The notes: a model not told the origin generated them from the letters alone. Counted from the first letter of the stretch, positions 47,614 through 58,945 are shown. The stretch: 64,000 nucleotides of DNA from Cepaea nemoralis (GCA_014155875.1 JACEFZ010025826.1:41001-105000), one strand, 5' to 3'. Numbers and translations: made by a program.

Positions 47614-48074
47614 TCTTAGATTAATGATTTGAAGTTTGTCATGTAAAATTTCTCCTTAACTTATTGCTCTTTATCATTTGTTGGTGCATAACATTGGATC
47701 ACATTCATGTTTATTTTTCTATGGTTCTAAATGTTGCTTTTATTATTCTAGAACTTACTGCTCCCCTACTCTATTAATGCTTTCTTTGTATCTTTGGATA
47801 ACATTAGGTCACCCTTTCACTGTGAGGGAATTTTCCTTTGTATGCTTGAGAACAGTACTGTTTTTGTGTGTGTTTAGATGCTGTCTGCTTTTTCAATTAC
47901 ACCTTGATTCACATAATCCCAGATTGCTAATCTTATAATATTTAATTTCTTCTACCACCTGTACTGTTTTTCCTAATTCATACATAGTTTTAATATGCCA
48001 AGTGACAATCCTGGATATTTTCCAAGGTATAAGTAATTTAATCAGCGCTCTTTGTTGGGTGGGTAATTCTGTTT

Positions 48075-48345
48075 AGAAGACGAAATGGGTAAAAGGCAAG
48101 AGAATTGATTGCATTGCACAGGATTATATTCCACATGACTTAGTCTTCTTTTTGCAGAGCAGTCTGCCGAAAGTGTTGCACAGAGCATGAATTATGTAGC
48201 TCCAGTGATGACCCCCACGGGCTACACAAAAATTGCACTCATGAACAGAATAATTGAGGCCAAAAATTAAATGAATCCGTAACATTCATATCACGAGACG
48301 ACCACGGCTTGACTACTTTGCACAGAGACCCCAGTTAGAAGATGA
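48075..48345. repeat. Dispersed repeat G, copy 1
   Basis: CATGACTTAGTCTTCTTTTTGCAGAGCAGTCTGCCGAAAGTG...GTAGCTCCAGTGATGACCCCCACGGG also occurs at 59310-59440 (GCAGAGCGGCCTGTCGAAAGCG...GTAGCTCCAGCAATGACCCTCAAGGG). Confidence 0.65.
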
Positions 48346-48469
48346 TGCGTGTTAGGGGAAGAGAAATTGTATTAAACTTCATACACTTGACTGTAGGCAC
48401 AATTTTCTGTTTTATATCTTTGTTGTATTTGCATTCTTAGAAACATATTATTTGTGTTTTGATTTACAG

Positions 48470-48613
48470 GTGCGAAAAATTGCTCCTGAGTTCTATACAT
48501 GTTTGCCCTGTCATCATTCATGGGTTAAAGTTATTTGGGATTTCATATTTGACCCAGAAATAGGACCATACTCAAGAGTCAAACGCTTAACTGACAGCAA
48601 GAAAGGAAACTGA
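48470..48613 (+). CDS. DEGS1: Sphingolipid delta4-desaturase, coding exon 3 (C-terminus)
   Basis: The acceptor TTTACAG precedes 48470, phase 0. VRKIAPEFYTCLPCHHSWVK, VIWDFIFDPEIGPYSRVKRL, TDSKKGN, stop TGA 48611-48613. The block VRKIAxEFYxxLPxxxSWxKVxxDFxxDxxIxPYSRxKR is the family's conserved C-terminus. Total protein 322 residues. AATAAA at 49168-49173 is the first strong poly(A) signal downstream, giving a 3' UTR of about 570 bases. Confidence 0.98.
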   Translation: MRKIAPEFYTCLPCHHSWVKVIWDFIFDPEIGPYSRVKRLTDSKKGN

Positions 48614-48880
48614 AGAAACTGTACTGTTAAATATGAAGAGAGATACAGAGTAATATTAAACAAGTGCTTGTGAAGTTTTTTAGTAGTGGTTAATACATCT
48701 TGCAAATGTTTAAGAACCCAGATTCAGTTGTTTTCTGACAATACTTCTCCTAAAGGAAGTGGAAGTAAATTGAGTCTCATTTTCCTATATTAGGTTTAGC
48801 GATTGTACTTAGATCAGTTATATTTTAAACACAAAACGCCACAAACAGTACGCTGCATGATTTATTACCTGGCATATTTT

Positions 48881-49020
48881 GCTGCATCTCAGGTGTATAC
48901 TGCAGAATTATGTATTATATTACATTGCTGCATCTCATGTGTATACTACAGAATTATGTATCATATGATATTGCTGCATCTCATCAGGGGAATACTGCAG
49001 AATTATGTATCATATGACAT
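48881..49020. repeat. Three tandem 46-bp units in the DEGS1 3' UTR
   Basis: GCTGCATCTCA...GTATACTGCAGAATTATGTAT repeats at 48881, 48927 and 48973. It would be transcribed if AATAAA 49168 is used. Confidence 0.88.
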
Positions 49021-49364
49021 TGCTCCTCATTCAAGCAGTATCATAGACTGTATTATGTATGTCATTGAAAATATGATTCATACACTCACTTGCTATAAAA
49101 CTGATAGAGGTAATGTTTATGTAGGGCTGGGTATCCACAAAATCTCTGTAAAATTCATTTTTGGACAAATAAATCCTATTAATATTAATCTCTTTTATGA
49201 CCAAGTACTAACTTTATCTTACTAATAATCAGTATTTTAGTTTCCCTTTGGCATGCAGTTATGTCACTTTTTGTTCCAGTTGCTCCCAATGGTTTTGCTT
49301 TCATCAGTGGTGTTAACTACATTTTTAAAAAAACTGCGGCTTCTTTCAATGAAATCTTCAAACA

Positions 49365-49771
49365 ATTAACAGATTTTAACAAGTATAAACTAACTTCAAA
49401 TGAAGCTCTTTTGTCAATAAAGTAAGTAAAGTAAAGGACCCTACTCCAACATCTTGCATCATAGTTGGTTTATGATGCTAAAACTTATCATTAATAGACC
49501 ACTTGGTATTGGATGTGTGGTGTGGTAATTAATATTATGAACAATACCCACCTTTACTTCCCAGAACATTAACAGATTTTAACCAGTAACCAATTTAACT
49601 CCAAATGAAGCTCTTTTGTCTGTAAAGTAAGTAAACTAAAGGACCCTACTCCACATCTTGCATCATAGTCGGTTTATGATGCTAAGTCCTATCATTAATA
49701 GACCACTTGGTATTTGATATGTGGTGTGATCATATTATGCCGAGTGCTCATCTTTACTCCCCAGAACATTC
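49365..49771. repeat. Tandem duplication of about 203 bp
   Basis: AACAGATTTTAACAAGTA...TGAAGCTCTTTTGTC...GGACCCTACTCCA...TAATAGACCACTTGGTATT occurs at 49368 and again at 49571, with about 85-90 percent identity by eye. Confidence 0.85.
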
Positions 49772-49774
49772 CCT

Positions 49775-50580
49775 GGAACTCATATTAGGTTGGGTCAACT
49801 TGGGAGCGCAGGTCAATTTTTAAAACATCCCTGCATTGATCACATGACCACCGTGTTACTGCGGCTCATTCTTTTTGTCTGTAGGATTTAGTAGAACTGT
49901 TATTACTTGTCTGACTTCAGTTTATAAGTATAAGTGTACTCAGCAGAAGCAAACCGGGGTCTTGAGCCTGAGGAATTAAGGCCACCTGACTAGTGCAGTC
50001 GATTGGCTATTCTTCATGTGTACCAATCAAAATGTTATGTATGTTGCTTTCTACATTTACGCGTACAAACAAAATCTGACAATGTATTTGCGTATTTTCT
50101 TTAATTTTAACAAGTTGTGCTTTTGATCCCTGTGAAAGTAATCCACTTGTGATTTTATTGTAATCATCACTTGTCATGATTGGGCAGCTGCTGTGATTGC
50201 CTAATTAGTCAGCTGTTGCACTGAAATAAAAATTTGGCATTGTATTTTATTTCTGTAAGTGTGCCATCCACTAATACTTTGAATGCACTTAATAATATTT
50301 TATACACGCGTTAAACATGACTAGAAGTGAATTCCTGTGACATTTTTTTACATACTGATTGAGATAATGTATAACTACTATAACCTCCAGCCTTGATATC
50401 ACTGAATATATTAACTGAAAATGTACTCTTGATCTGATGTTTAAATTTACAGCCCATTCCCTGTCTCCACTTTTGCAACACCAGAATGGTGACCCCAAGA
50501 ACCATGCTTATGATATCAAAACCATTCTGGCGAGGCCTCTTTATGAGTTTTGACTAGATTAGGAGAGATACACAACTTAT
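49775..50580. other. No recognisable feature
   Basis: Spacer between the 203-bp duplication and the 31-bp array. No coding or repeat signal that I can support. Confidence 0.35.
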
Positions 50581-50585
50581 TGCCT

Positions 50586-51208
50586 GGAAAGTAGACTGGA
50601 GGGCATTCAACTGCTAGGAAAGTAGACTGGAGGGCATTCGACTGCTAGGAAAGTAGACTGAAGGGCATTTGACTGCTAGGAAAGTAGACTGAAGGACATT
50701 AGACTGCTAGGAAAGTAGACTGAAGGTTATTCGACTGCTAGGAAAGTAGACTGAAGGGTATTCGACTGCTCGGAAAGTAGATTGAAGGGCATTCAACTGC
50801 TAGGAAAGTAGACTGAAGGGTATTCGACTGCTAGGAAAGTAGACTGAAGGGCGTTCGACTGCTAGGAAAGTAGACTGAAGGGTATTCGACTGCTAGGAAA
50901 GTAGACTGAAGGGTATTCGACTGCTAGGAAAGTAGACTGAAGGGCATTCGACTGCTAGGAAAGTAGACTGGAGGGCATTCGACTGCTAGGAAAGTAGACT
51001 GAAGGGTATTTGACTGCTAGGAAAGTAGACTGAAGGGCATTCAACTGCTAGGAAAGTAGACTGCAGGGCATTCAACTGCTAGGAAAGTAGACTGAAGGGT
51101 ATTCGACTGCTAGGAAAGTAGACTGCAGGGCATTCAACTGCTAGGAAAGTAGACTGAGGGACATTTGACTCTAGGAAAGTAGACCAAAGGACATTCGACT
51201 GCCAGGAA
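50586..51208. repeat. 31-bp tandem repeat, about 20 copies
   Basis: Unit GGAAAGTAGACTGAAGGGTA-TTCGACTGCTA, phase-exact every 31 bp from 50586 (next 50617). Variable positions are GGGCATT/GGGTATT and CGACT/CAACT/TGACT. The right-hand copies (from about 51150) lose bases. Confidence 0.97.
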
Positions 51209-51329
51209 AGGCAAACCAAAATAATTTGGTTTAGCGAAAGACCATTTTCATTGCACACGGATACCGCCATTAGTGAGAACGTGTCCTCCTATAGTTTACA
51301 AAAGGAGAATCACCACAATCCATGTGTAG

Positions 51330-51465
51330 CGCCAATAAGGATCCCGATTTGACGCATGCCAGATTTTATTTAAGAATCATAAACAGACACACCGATCCTG
51401 CATGAGTGAAAGAGGTGCATAAGTAAATGCAGCCTTCCTGAAAGAGGAACAGCGCAGAAGAAGAG
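51330..51465 (+). repeat. (AGA)n-tailed SINE-like repeat
   Basis: GCGCCAATAAGGATCCCGAT...CCTGCATGAGTGAAAGAGG...AGGAACAGCGCAGAAGAAGAG, with the shared 3' signature. Confidence 0.55.
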
Positions 51466-51830
51466 TACCGTATAAGGTGGTCTAAACACAGAATCGTAAC
51501 AGTGAATATTTTTGTGAACTCATGCTCTTAAATATTCTTAATACTCAGCATTGTAATCATATGCCCTGCCAAATTGTGTTCATGTATCTGCACAGATCTC
51601 GGACACTGGTGTTCTGGATCAGTTTATTTGATCCTTGCCACGGTCTTAGGCCAATCCTCATCGCTTACTCTTAGTCTGCTTCTGTCTCATTTACCTCTGA
51701 ACTTTTTAGTCATAATGATATTTTCTAACACTTCTCATTAAATGACCAAAGAACAGTGTTTATCTCTTTCTTATAGTTAATATAATGTTGAACTTTTATT
51801 AGTATGTTCTGCCTTTTCTAAGCACTCGTT

Positions 51831-52435
51831 TGTTAGTTAGTTAGTTAGTCGCAGTTCCAACTTCACAGCAACGGGTCGTCCCCATTATGCTCCGTTCCTG
51901 TGCCAGTGAATATCACACAAAATGCTCCCCACTGCCCAATGTGAAAAGTAGGAAAAGACAGGAGTCTCGACAAACAACAGCCTGCACAGATACACTGTGC
52001 ATAATGCCGCCGCCAGAATGTCAACACAATAGTCCCCCACGAAACACCCAGTTCATCTCTGATGGAATCGGCAGACATTTTCCCATCTGGATGTTTCCTA
52101 GATGTTCACCCACACAGTCCACGAAATACAGTTCATCGTCGATAGCAGTGGCAGTCAACCAGAAGCCACGCATTTCTGCATAATGCAAAAACCGGTCAAC
52201 TCTGGGACATAGCCATCTGCCATCGCTCCGAACATGCAGTCACCTTCCAAAAAACCTCGGGCGTATTCAAAAGCATTTCACACGAAACTCACAGCTCACA
52301 GTGTCGCGCCACGCACTCACTCAGTAGCAGGGCGACGGAACCATCAAGCCTCCTTAGTCGCCTCTTACGACATGCGCGGTAGGACTACAGTGTTGCTATT
52401 CTTTGCTTCCCTTATGGGCCCCGGCAACACACGGG
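51831..52435 (-). mobile_element. Full 605-bp non-autonomous retroelement (family F), 10-bp TSD
   Basis: The TSD AGCACTCGTT is at 51821-51830 and 52436-52445. On the minus strand it begins CCCGTGTGTTGCCGGGGCCC, contains the core GTCGTAAGAGGCGACTAAGG, and ends GTTGGAACTGCGACTAACTAACTAA. This is the reference copy for fragments at 7610, 11870, 39690, 41505 and 63560. The (CTAA)n tail is shared with the RNase-H LINE, which may supply its machinery. Confidence 0.85.
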
Positions 52436-52706
52436 AGCACTCGTTATTTACTCTAACTGTGGCAACATTATTAGTCTCAGAAACCACATCTCTGTTGCTT
52501 CAAAGCTTTCCCTAATTTGTTTATTCACATTCCGAGATCCAGTCATACAGCAGAACAGGTTCTACACAATATTTCTGTACTATCTTTCTGACATTTATGT
52601 GAGCGACTTACTACATAAGATAATTATCATCTTCTGAAATGGCGCTTTTATAAACTTCGTCTGTTCTACTCTTAATCTCTATCACTTACGTTCTATCTGA
52701 TGTTAT

Positions 52707-54570
52707 AGTTAGTTAGCTAGTTAGTCGACAGATCATCCTCATTGCACATCGAACCATTCAGTCCATAAGTGCTCGGATCCCCTCCTTAGCTAATCCTGCA
52801 GTGTGTAGCAACTGACTACACCAGTTCTGTGTTGCTTTATTACTCTTCTTTGGCTTCCCGCGTTATCGCAGTCTGGCCATGGTTGTAGATTCACAGTCAT
52901 CACTTGGTTCTCGCAAAAGTCTTATTTCTCGTAGAGCATTCAGAATGTCAGCCTGGTCCATGGTTCGCCCGCCTTCCACAGTAGCCTTACCTGCAAACTT
53001 GTCAGCCCGCTCATTTCCTCGTACACCCGCATGCCCTGGCACAAAAAATGAAACTAATCGTGGAGACCGCTCCAGAGACGGCAGCCACTCTCTTCGGATC
53101 CATCCCATCTCTGTCTTCTTGAGCATGCTCATTGAGTCACTAAGGAAACGTGCCCTAGTGAATGTCTGTGTCTAGAGCCATGTTATTGCTTTACTTACTG
53201 CCATGACTTCCATAGTCAGGCTACTTGTGGTCAAAGCAAAAGCACCAGAATCTTCCTTCACAATTCTCCCTCCGGCCTGAGCCGTAAAGGCCCATGAACT
53301 TCTCACTCGTCGAACGACCTACCCATCTGTGTAAATGACAGCATCACCCTCCAAAGAATTCTCAAAGATCAAAGCTTGTACTTCTACTTCCACAGCAGCC
53401 GGATTTTCTTGTCTGCATTTTCTGTCTAGTTGGATGCAAACTGAAAAGGACGTACAGAAATCGGTACTTTTGCTTTCTTTCACCCCAAACAAAAGGGAAT
53501 CCCAGGGTATGACGTCACATTCAGGGGTTCCCTGTGTTGCGCCGAACATTAAGGGGGTTTCCGTGTGTTGCGCCGTAGCTCGGTGCGCAATTCTATGCGG
53601 CGGCGGTGGTGCGCTATTCTTTCACTTTCCGGTTAGGGTTAGGGGGTAGGATTAGGGTTAGTGTGTGTACCCTACCCCTAATCCTAACCCTACCCCCTAA
53701 CCCTAACCGGAAAGTGATTGCAGGACCGATGCAAATGAGGATCGAAGGGAGACAGAAACGGTTGCCACAGCCCAAAGAAACAACATTGTGGTGTGGGGCA
53801 ATTGAAACGCACTGACACGCACTCCAGCCGAACATAGAGGAGATCACCGTCAGCGCTAAATATAGCTGGTGACTCTAAATATAGCTGGCAAAGTTTGTTT
53901 AGGGTGAAAGAAAGCAAAAGTACCCAGAAATCTGTTGGCATTCGTACCCATTCCTCGCCAGGTTCTAAGTCCTCAAGTGAACACACCTGTTGAAAAATGT
54001 CTTCCGCTTGACCCGGATATATTGTTGTTGGTTCAGAGGTCCAACTGCCGCATCTAAAAACTACTTTCCGTTGGAAGAGGGCTGCAGCGATCCAAACTAA
54101 GAAGGAATGGACTTATCTTGAGTTCAAGAATCTGAAACATTAAGAAATCCAACGATACTCTTTTGTACGCATCCACAAGATCAATCGCCGCAGCACATGT
54201 GTCAATGCCTGAGTGGAAACCTTCACAGACATCATGGGCAAAAACTACTGCGTTGGTCCAGGTTTCTCTGTTTGGACGGTACCCTCCAAGGGTAGGTGGG
54301 AAACAACCTTGCCTCTTTAGTTGACTTGATATTTTCCTGGCAATTAACTTCTCCAGCAGATTGCCTATTGTAAATATAGTAACCTAAACATGTTGCGAAA
54401 ACACTCATGATTGATTCGCACAGATGCACGAAACTCCTTTCTTGAGAGAAAACTCCTTGTTTACATCCTAGCGCAGAAATTACTCGCACGAGATGAAATT
54501 ATCCACCTCCTGTGTGAAAAAAAGAGCGGTTTCAAAACACATAACCGCCCGCCGTCATCTTGGCCGGAAG
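52707..54570 (-). mobile_element. RNase-H LINE with (CTAA)n tail, internally deleted, 15-bp TSD
   Basis: The TSD TCTATCTGATGTTAT is at 52692-52706 and 54571-54585. From the 5' end (right): a 5'-UTR-like CCAAGATGACGGCGGGCGG, then RT remnants NLLEKLIARKISS and AAIDLVDAYKRV (motif A, about 54160-54360), NPAAVEVEVQALIFENSLEG, DAVIYTDG (first RNase H Asp, about 53320), TSSLTMEVMAVSKAI, FLSDSMSM and FVPGHAGVRGNERADKFA (about 52995). The endonuclease and first half of RT are missing, so the 5' UTR is joined to mid-RT. A MITE interrupts it at 53463-53924. Confidence 0.85.
53463..53924. mobile_element. 462-bp MITE with telomere-like central palindrome, 8-bp TSD
   Basis: The TSD CAGAAATC is exact at 53455-53462 and 53925-53932. 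TIRs begin GGTACTTTTGCTTTCTTTCA and match for about 30 bp with one mismatch. A 94-bp palindrome lies at 53623-53716, with arms CACTTTCCGGTTAGGGTTAG continuing GGGGTAGG, built from TTAGGG-like units. Left of it are direct repeats (GTGTTGCGCCG twice). No transposase. I do not recognise the family. Confidence 0.9.
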
Positions 54571-54621
54571 TCTATCTGATGTTATGCTTATCCCTAGACA
54601 TTTCAATTTATTGACTTGGTT

Positions 54622-54850
54622 AAGCACGACCGTCTCTGTGGCGAAAGGTTTATCGACGCAGTTCGTAATCCCGCATACCGCGCTTGAAACACAGGTGTGT
54701 GTGTGTGTTTTTTTTTTTTGGAAATGGTATGGGTGCCGGTCGTTCAGAAAGCAATGACAAACTACTGAACGTAAACTTGCCCAGGGATCACGAACAGCCA
54801 AAACATGCTGTGGTTGACTGCTACGTCCTGTAAAGGACATACAACTAACT
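54622..54850 (+). mobile_element. SINE-A copy nested in LINE-A
   Basis: CGACCGTCTCTGTGGCGAAA...GCGCTTGAAACACAGGTGTG...GCAATGACAAACTACTGAACGTAAACTTGCC...TCCTGTAAAGGACATACAACTAAC. TTAAGCA on both sides (54622 region and 54856 region) may be a short TSD. Confidence 0.85.
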
Positions 54851-55141
54851 TTTGTTTAAGCATTGTTAATTCTATTTGGTATCACGTGTTAGTATAATCT
54901 TTTTCTTTGATATAACCATTTTCTTTGATATAACCATTGTATCTGTTTCCTTGATAATCAAAGGAAATCCTTTTGTTTGCACCCTCTATTACTACAGTGT
55001 TCAGCAGTTGTTGCAGATATGTCGTGCTTTCAGCTATTAATACTGTATTATTCTCTTAAAGTAGATAGCTTAATTTATAACCTCCAACTCATATTTTTTT
55101 TTTAAAAGTACCCATATTATTATTTCGCTATTGAGAGATAA

Positions 55142-55367
55142 AAAAAAATAAATTTTGTTGCGTATCCCTTACGGGACGTTGCAGTCAACACCAGCATTTT
55201 CAGCTGCTGTTGATGTACTAGGCAAGTGTTACGTTCAGTAGTTTGCCATTGCTTTCTGAACGACCGGCACCTATACCTTTTTCGAAAAAACCAGCACCGA
55301 CGTGTTTCGAACCCGGGTATACGGGCTTACAAACCGCTTTCGCAAGCCCTTTAGCCACAGAGACCGG
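55142..55367 (-). mobile_element. SINE-A nested in LINE-A, 13-bp TSD
   Basis: The TSD TATTGAGAGATAA is at 55129-55141 and 55368-55380. On the minus strand the head is CCGGTCTCTGTGGCTAAAGG with B box GGGTTCGAAACACG, and the tail is CGTCCCGTAAGGGATACGC plus an A-rich stretch. Confidence 0.92.
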
Positions 55368-56009
55368 TATTGAGAGATAAGAGATCCAATTTTTAAAACA
55401 CATCCTTGTCTTACTCCTTGGTTTATCTGTTCATGGTTGCCCACTTTATTTCCCATTTTGACTGCCGTCACTTGTTTCCAGTAAATATTGTTTTATTATT
55501 CCGAGGTCTTTCCAATCAATTTATATATCTTCAAATATTTCTATAACTTCATCATATTTCACTTACCAAATACTTTAGTATAATCTATAAAGCACGAGTA
55601 TAGGTCTTTCTGTGCCTCTGTTCACCTCTCTATTAGTGGTGATGTTTATATTGCATTGTTTGTACATTTCCCGTTTACAAATCCATACTATTTTTCACTT
55701 ATTTCCTTCTTATTTTCCTTCTGTTTCTCATTATTCGTAATTCTGAGTAGAATTTTGGTGACATAGTTTATGAAGTTTATCTTTCACATGTTTTAATATC
55801 CACCATTGATTATTGCATTATGTTTCACTTTATCAGATGCCTTGGTGTAATCTATAAAACACAAGCACAAATTAATCTCACATTTCTCTGTTATTTCAGA
55901 GCTGGTGTGTGTTTTCGTTTGATCTGTACTTTATATATTTATTTTAATTCAGTATTCTGATACAGTTTGTGATCTTACACAGTATTGAGCATTACTGATA
56001 TTGCTATTT

Positions 56010-57950
56010 AATTGTCTTTGTTTTCTAATGTATTCAATAATGTTCGTGCTAACATCAAGTTAATATTTACAATTATTAACGCAAAATTTTTTTTTTTTTT
56101 CATAAACCGGTGACTTTCAATACATTTTTTATTGTTACAAATTATTATTATGTTATATAGTGTATATATTACAATGCCCTCAAGTTCGCTCGGCATACAA
56201 AAGTATGCATACACACACATACTGAGCGACTCGATGTACACGCTCAAGAAGGTCCAGAATGACTGCATACAACATGAGTGCGCAACACACTGCGCACATC
56301 ACACTTAGTCCAGCTAACTTTCATCTACGTACTAGGACATTCAGGCATGAAATGCAACTAGCGAGCCGATTGTTTAACGGACATGGTAGCGATCGGAGAA
56401 AGAAGGGCAGTGGATGAGCCGGACGTCATCAATGCCATTAGAGATGCAGACCAAATAGATGACTTAAAGGACGCTTGGGAAATCTACTTCTTCCTTGTCT
56501 AGAGTGAGGTAGATGGGAGTGGTGCAGGGAGCCGCCAGACATGAACATTTTGTCAAGGGCATGAATGAGACCTTTGATTAATCAACACAGAACTGGTGCG
56601 ATCAGTCGATCTAGGCTGATGAGGATGTTATGGAGGAGATCAGAACACTTATAGACTACAGTGCGGTGATGATGATCCTTACAAATCTCTATTATGTTAC
56701 CATTTTCCTGTGTGTTTTTGTGACATTTTCCAAAAGCCTCATCAAGGTACAGTCTTATTTGTTGTACTGCCATAAGAAGAAACTAGCCTATCAGAGGATG
56801 ATAATGTGACTGAAAATAAAATGTCACTTGGGGCAGTAGTTACTTTTAGCTATTAATCCCTCTGAAAAACCATCAAAATGTTGAGTTGTAGTAGACCCAA
56901 ACAGCGGAACATTATAAAGCAGGAATATAACAGAAGAACAACATGCTAGAGGGGCATGGTAATGCCGATTACTACAGTAAGCTGATATATATTTTCTCTC
57001 TGAGTAATTTTCTATTGGCTTATCACCATAATTGCTGCACTTGTTTGTTTTATAAGGGTCTATTAAATGGACACTGGAAACTATATGAGCCTTACATTGG
57101 AATGCGTGTGCGTGCTGTTGCATCTCATCGATTATTCTGTACTGTGCAATGGTATTCATGTTACATGTTTATACCAATCAAGCGTTGATCATGGAAGCCA
57201 TGCGATGTGATACGTGCGTTATCTCTGCTGGAGTGTAACAGACGTAGTAGTGGTACGGGAACCACAATGGCTAGCATTCTATTTTTCTGATGGTTTTGCT
57301 GCAATTGTCAGCACTTGAGCATTTATTTTATTTTCTATCCACTATATTGTTAAGATTATTCTTTAGAGACTTCCGGTACCCCAGCATGGCGGTTAGGCAT
57401 TGAACTGCTAACGGCCTCTGGAGTATTTATCTGTAACCGCATAAGGAGGATATAGATAGTAGCACAACGCTGACTGCTTATGGGCCATCGAAGAAGAGAA
57501 GAAGGCGAAGAAAACTCATCTTATCTCCACGGTTAACAAGAAAAGAAAAGGTTTAAGACAAGAACTTCAGGACTCTAGCGGGGAACTATGCTTTATGCAA
57601 ATTCCAGACAATGGATCACTGAGATGGGCTGGACCAGCATCAATGGATGGAACAAATAATGACTAACATCACTTGAACGACAAAGACTAAACATAACACA
57701 TCATTAATAACTATGATGAAATCTTTATTGAATGAATCTCGTGATCTGAAAGTAAATGGACACCCTGGCACAACACATGCCCTATGTGTACATTGGAGAG
57801 AACATATGTTCCCACAGTGAGGGTCACTACTGCCTAACATCCATGGTCGCATGACCAAGCACCCCTTCCACCGACTATTAATATCATAACAAAAGAATTT
57901 CTGGGTTGACAATAACAATAGGAACATGGACGGGCTCTCTACTGAGCCCA
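56010..57950. other. No gene recognised; possible old LINE remnants
   Basis: Near 56390-56480 plus frames give a short INAIRDADQIDDLKDAWE-like stretch, perhaps a C-terminal LINE remnant. Otherwise I see no repeat family, splice-bounded exon or RNA gene. Confidence 0.35.
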
Positions 57951-58849
57951 CCCAAGAGCTCGGTGGTTAACGCGTACAGTAAATGGAACTCAAAAATGCC
58001 ACAGTAATGATAACTGCTGCCTGGCATTACCAGCAGTGAGTGGCCTCTGGTCGATGAGGAGACCTCAGCCATGTTCAGCCGAGTCTGTGGATGCCCTCAG
58101 TACCTACACGGGACACTCACATCCACAGGCTAACTGGGACAAGCACAAGAAAAAGTCGCAACCTAACCAAAAACATAATTACAATCATGGTCATGGGCAC
58201 AAACATTGATGGGAAAAACAACCAACCAGTCAAGCAGAAAAGAAATCCTGCAACTCTAACTACACAGGCATAAACTAGGGTATGGAAAGCTCGACTATTG
58301 GATCCGTTGGGAGGGGATGGGGAAAATGGGGGATAAGGGAGAACCCAGGAATGTTCTCGCCTCGTAACTAGGATTGAGGATGGAATAGGCAGAAAAAGCA
58401 GCGGCTGCAGCAGGACGTTTCTTCTCGCAGGAGCTTAATATACCTATTTGTTTCCAGTTCATATAGGATTGAGGAGTCACATCCTCAACAATCGTGCATC
58501 AGTGTTCCAACAGAAATGCTTTCTCGCCAGGCACATTTTGGACAGCAAATTGACTGTTTCTTTTCTCCCAGGTCTTACACCTGAGTTATTGATATCTGTG
58601 ACACATCCTGGTCCCACTCACCGTCTTTATACTTGTTTACAGATGGAGGCGGTGTGAGGGGGACAGTTACATTCCCCCTCCCAACCCGATGCCAATGCGG
58701 CCGTTGGCCGCCGAAGCCGCTCCCGAACTGAATCGCCGGGGCAAAACAGTGCGCGCTTTTAGGCCGGGTAAATTACCCATGATGCTCCAGCCCTGAATGG
58801 GGCCTTGGTGGTTACGTCAGACCAACATCATCATGTTGAGCCGGGTCGA

Positions 58850-58945
58850 TCGATGGTAATAGGGAAAGACAATCGACACGCAGAAATCGGTCCAGTGCAC
58901 TAGAAGTAGTAGTAGTACGTATATGGGCTACGCTTGAGTTTAAAA
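58850..58945 (+). repeat. SINE-B 3' end
   Basis: TAATAGGGAAAGACAATCGACACG...ATCGGTCCAGTGCACTAGAAGTAGTAG...GGGCTACGCTTGAGTTTAAAAAAA. Confidence 0.75.

Larger units (their letters stand above)
51555..56000 (-). mobile_element. LINE-A copy broken by nested insertions
   Basis: Segments 51555-51820, 52446-52691, 54586-54620, 54850-55128 and 55381-56000 read together in the same order as the copy at 5905-7215: CAGATCTCGGACACTGGTGTTCTGGATCA, ATGACCAAAGAACAGTGTT, CACATTCCGAGATCCAG, CTAGACATTTCAATTTATTGACTTGGTTA, CTTGTCTTACTCC, TCCAGTAAATATTG. The RT core is antisense. It is decayed. Confidence 0.8.

Noticed and set aside
52234..52515. 93-codon plus frame
   Set aside because: It lies antisense across the family F element and its TSD, with no protein signature.
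53623..53716. Telomere or chromosome end
   Set aside because: The TTAGGG-like units form a short palindrome within a transposon with a TSD, and ordinary sequence continues on both sides.
57640..58072. Minus frames of 62-103 codons
   Set aside because: No recognisable motif. The tRNA-like phrase AGCTCGGTGGTTAACGCG at about 57957 lacks a matching B box at proper spacing.
58091..58657. Possible LINE ORF1 or gene (plus)
   Set aside because: Two short frames with Lys/Asn-rich and unremarkable sequence; no domain, splice context or second copy to support a call.
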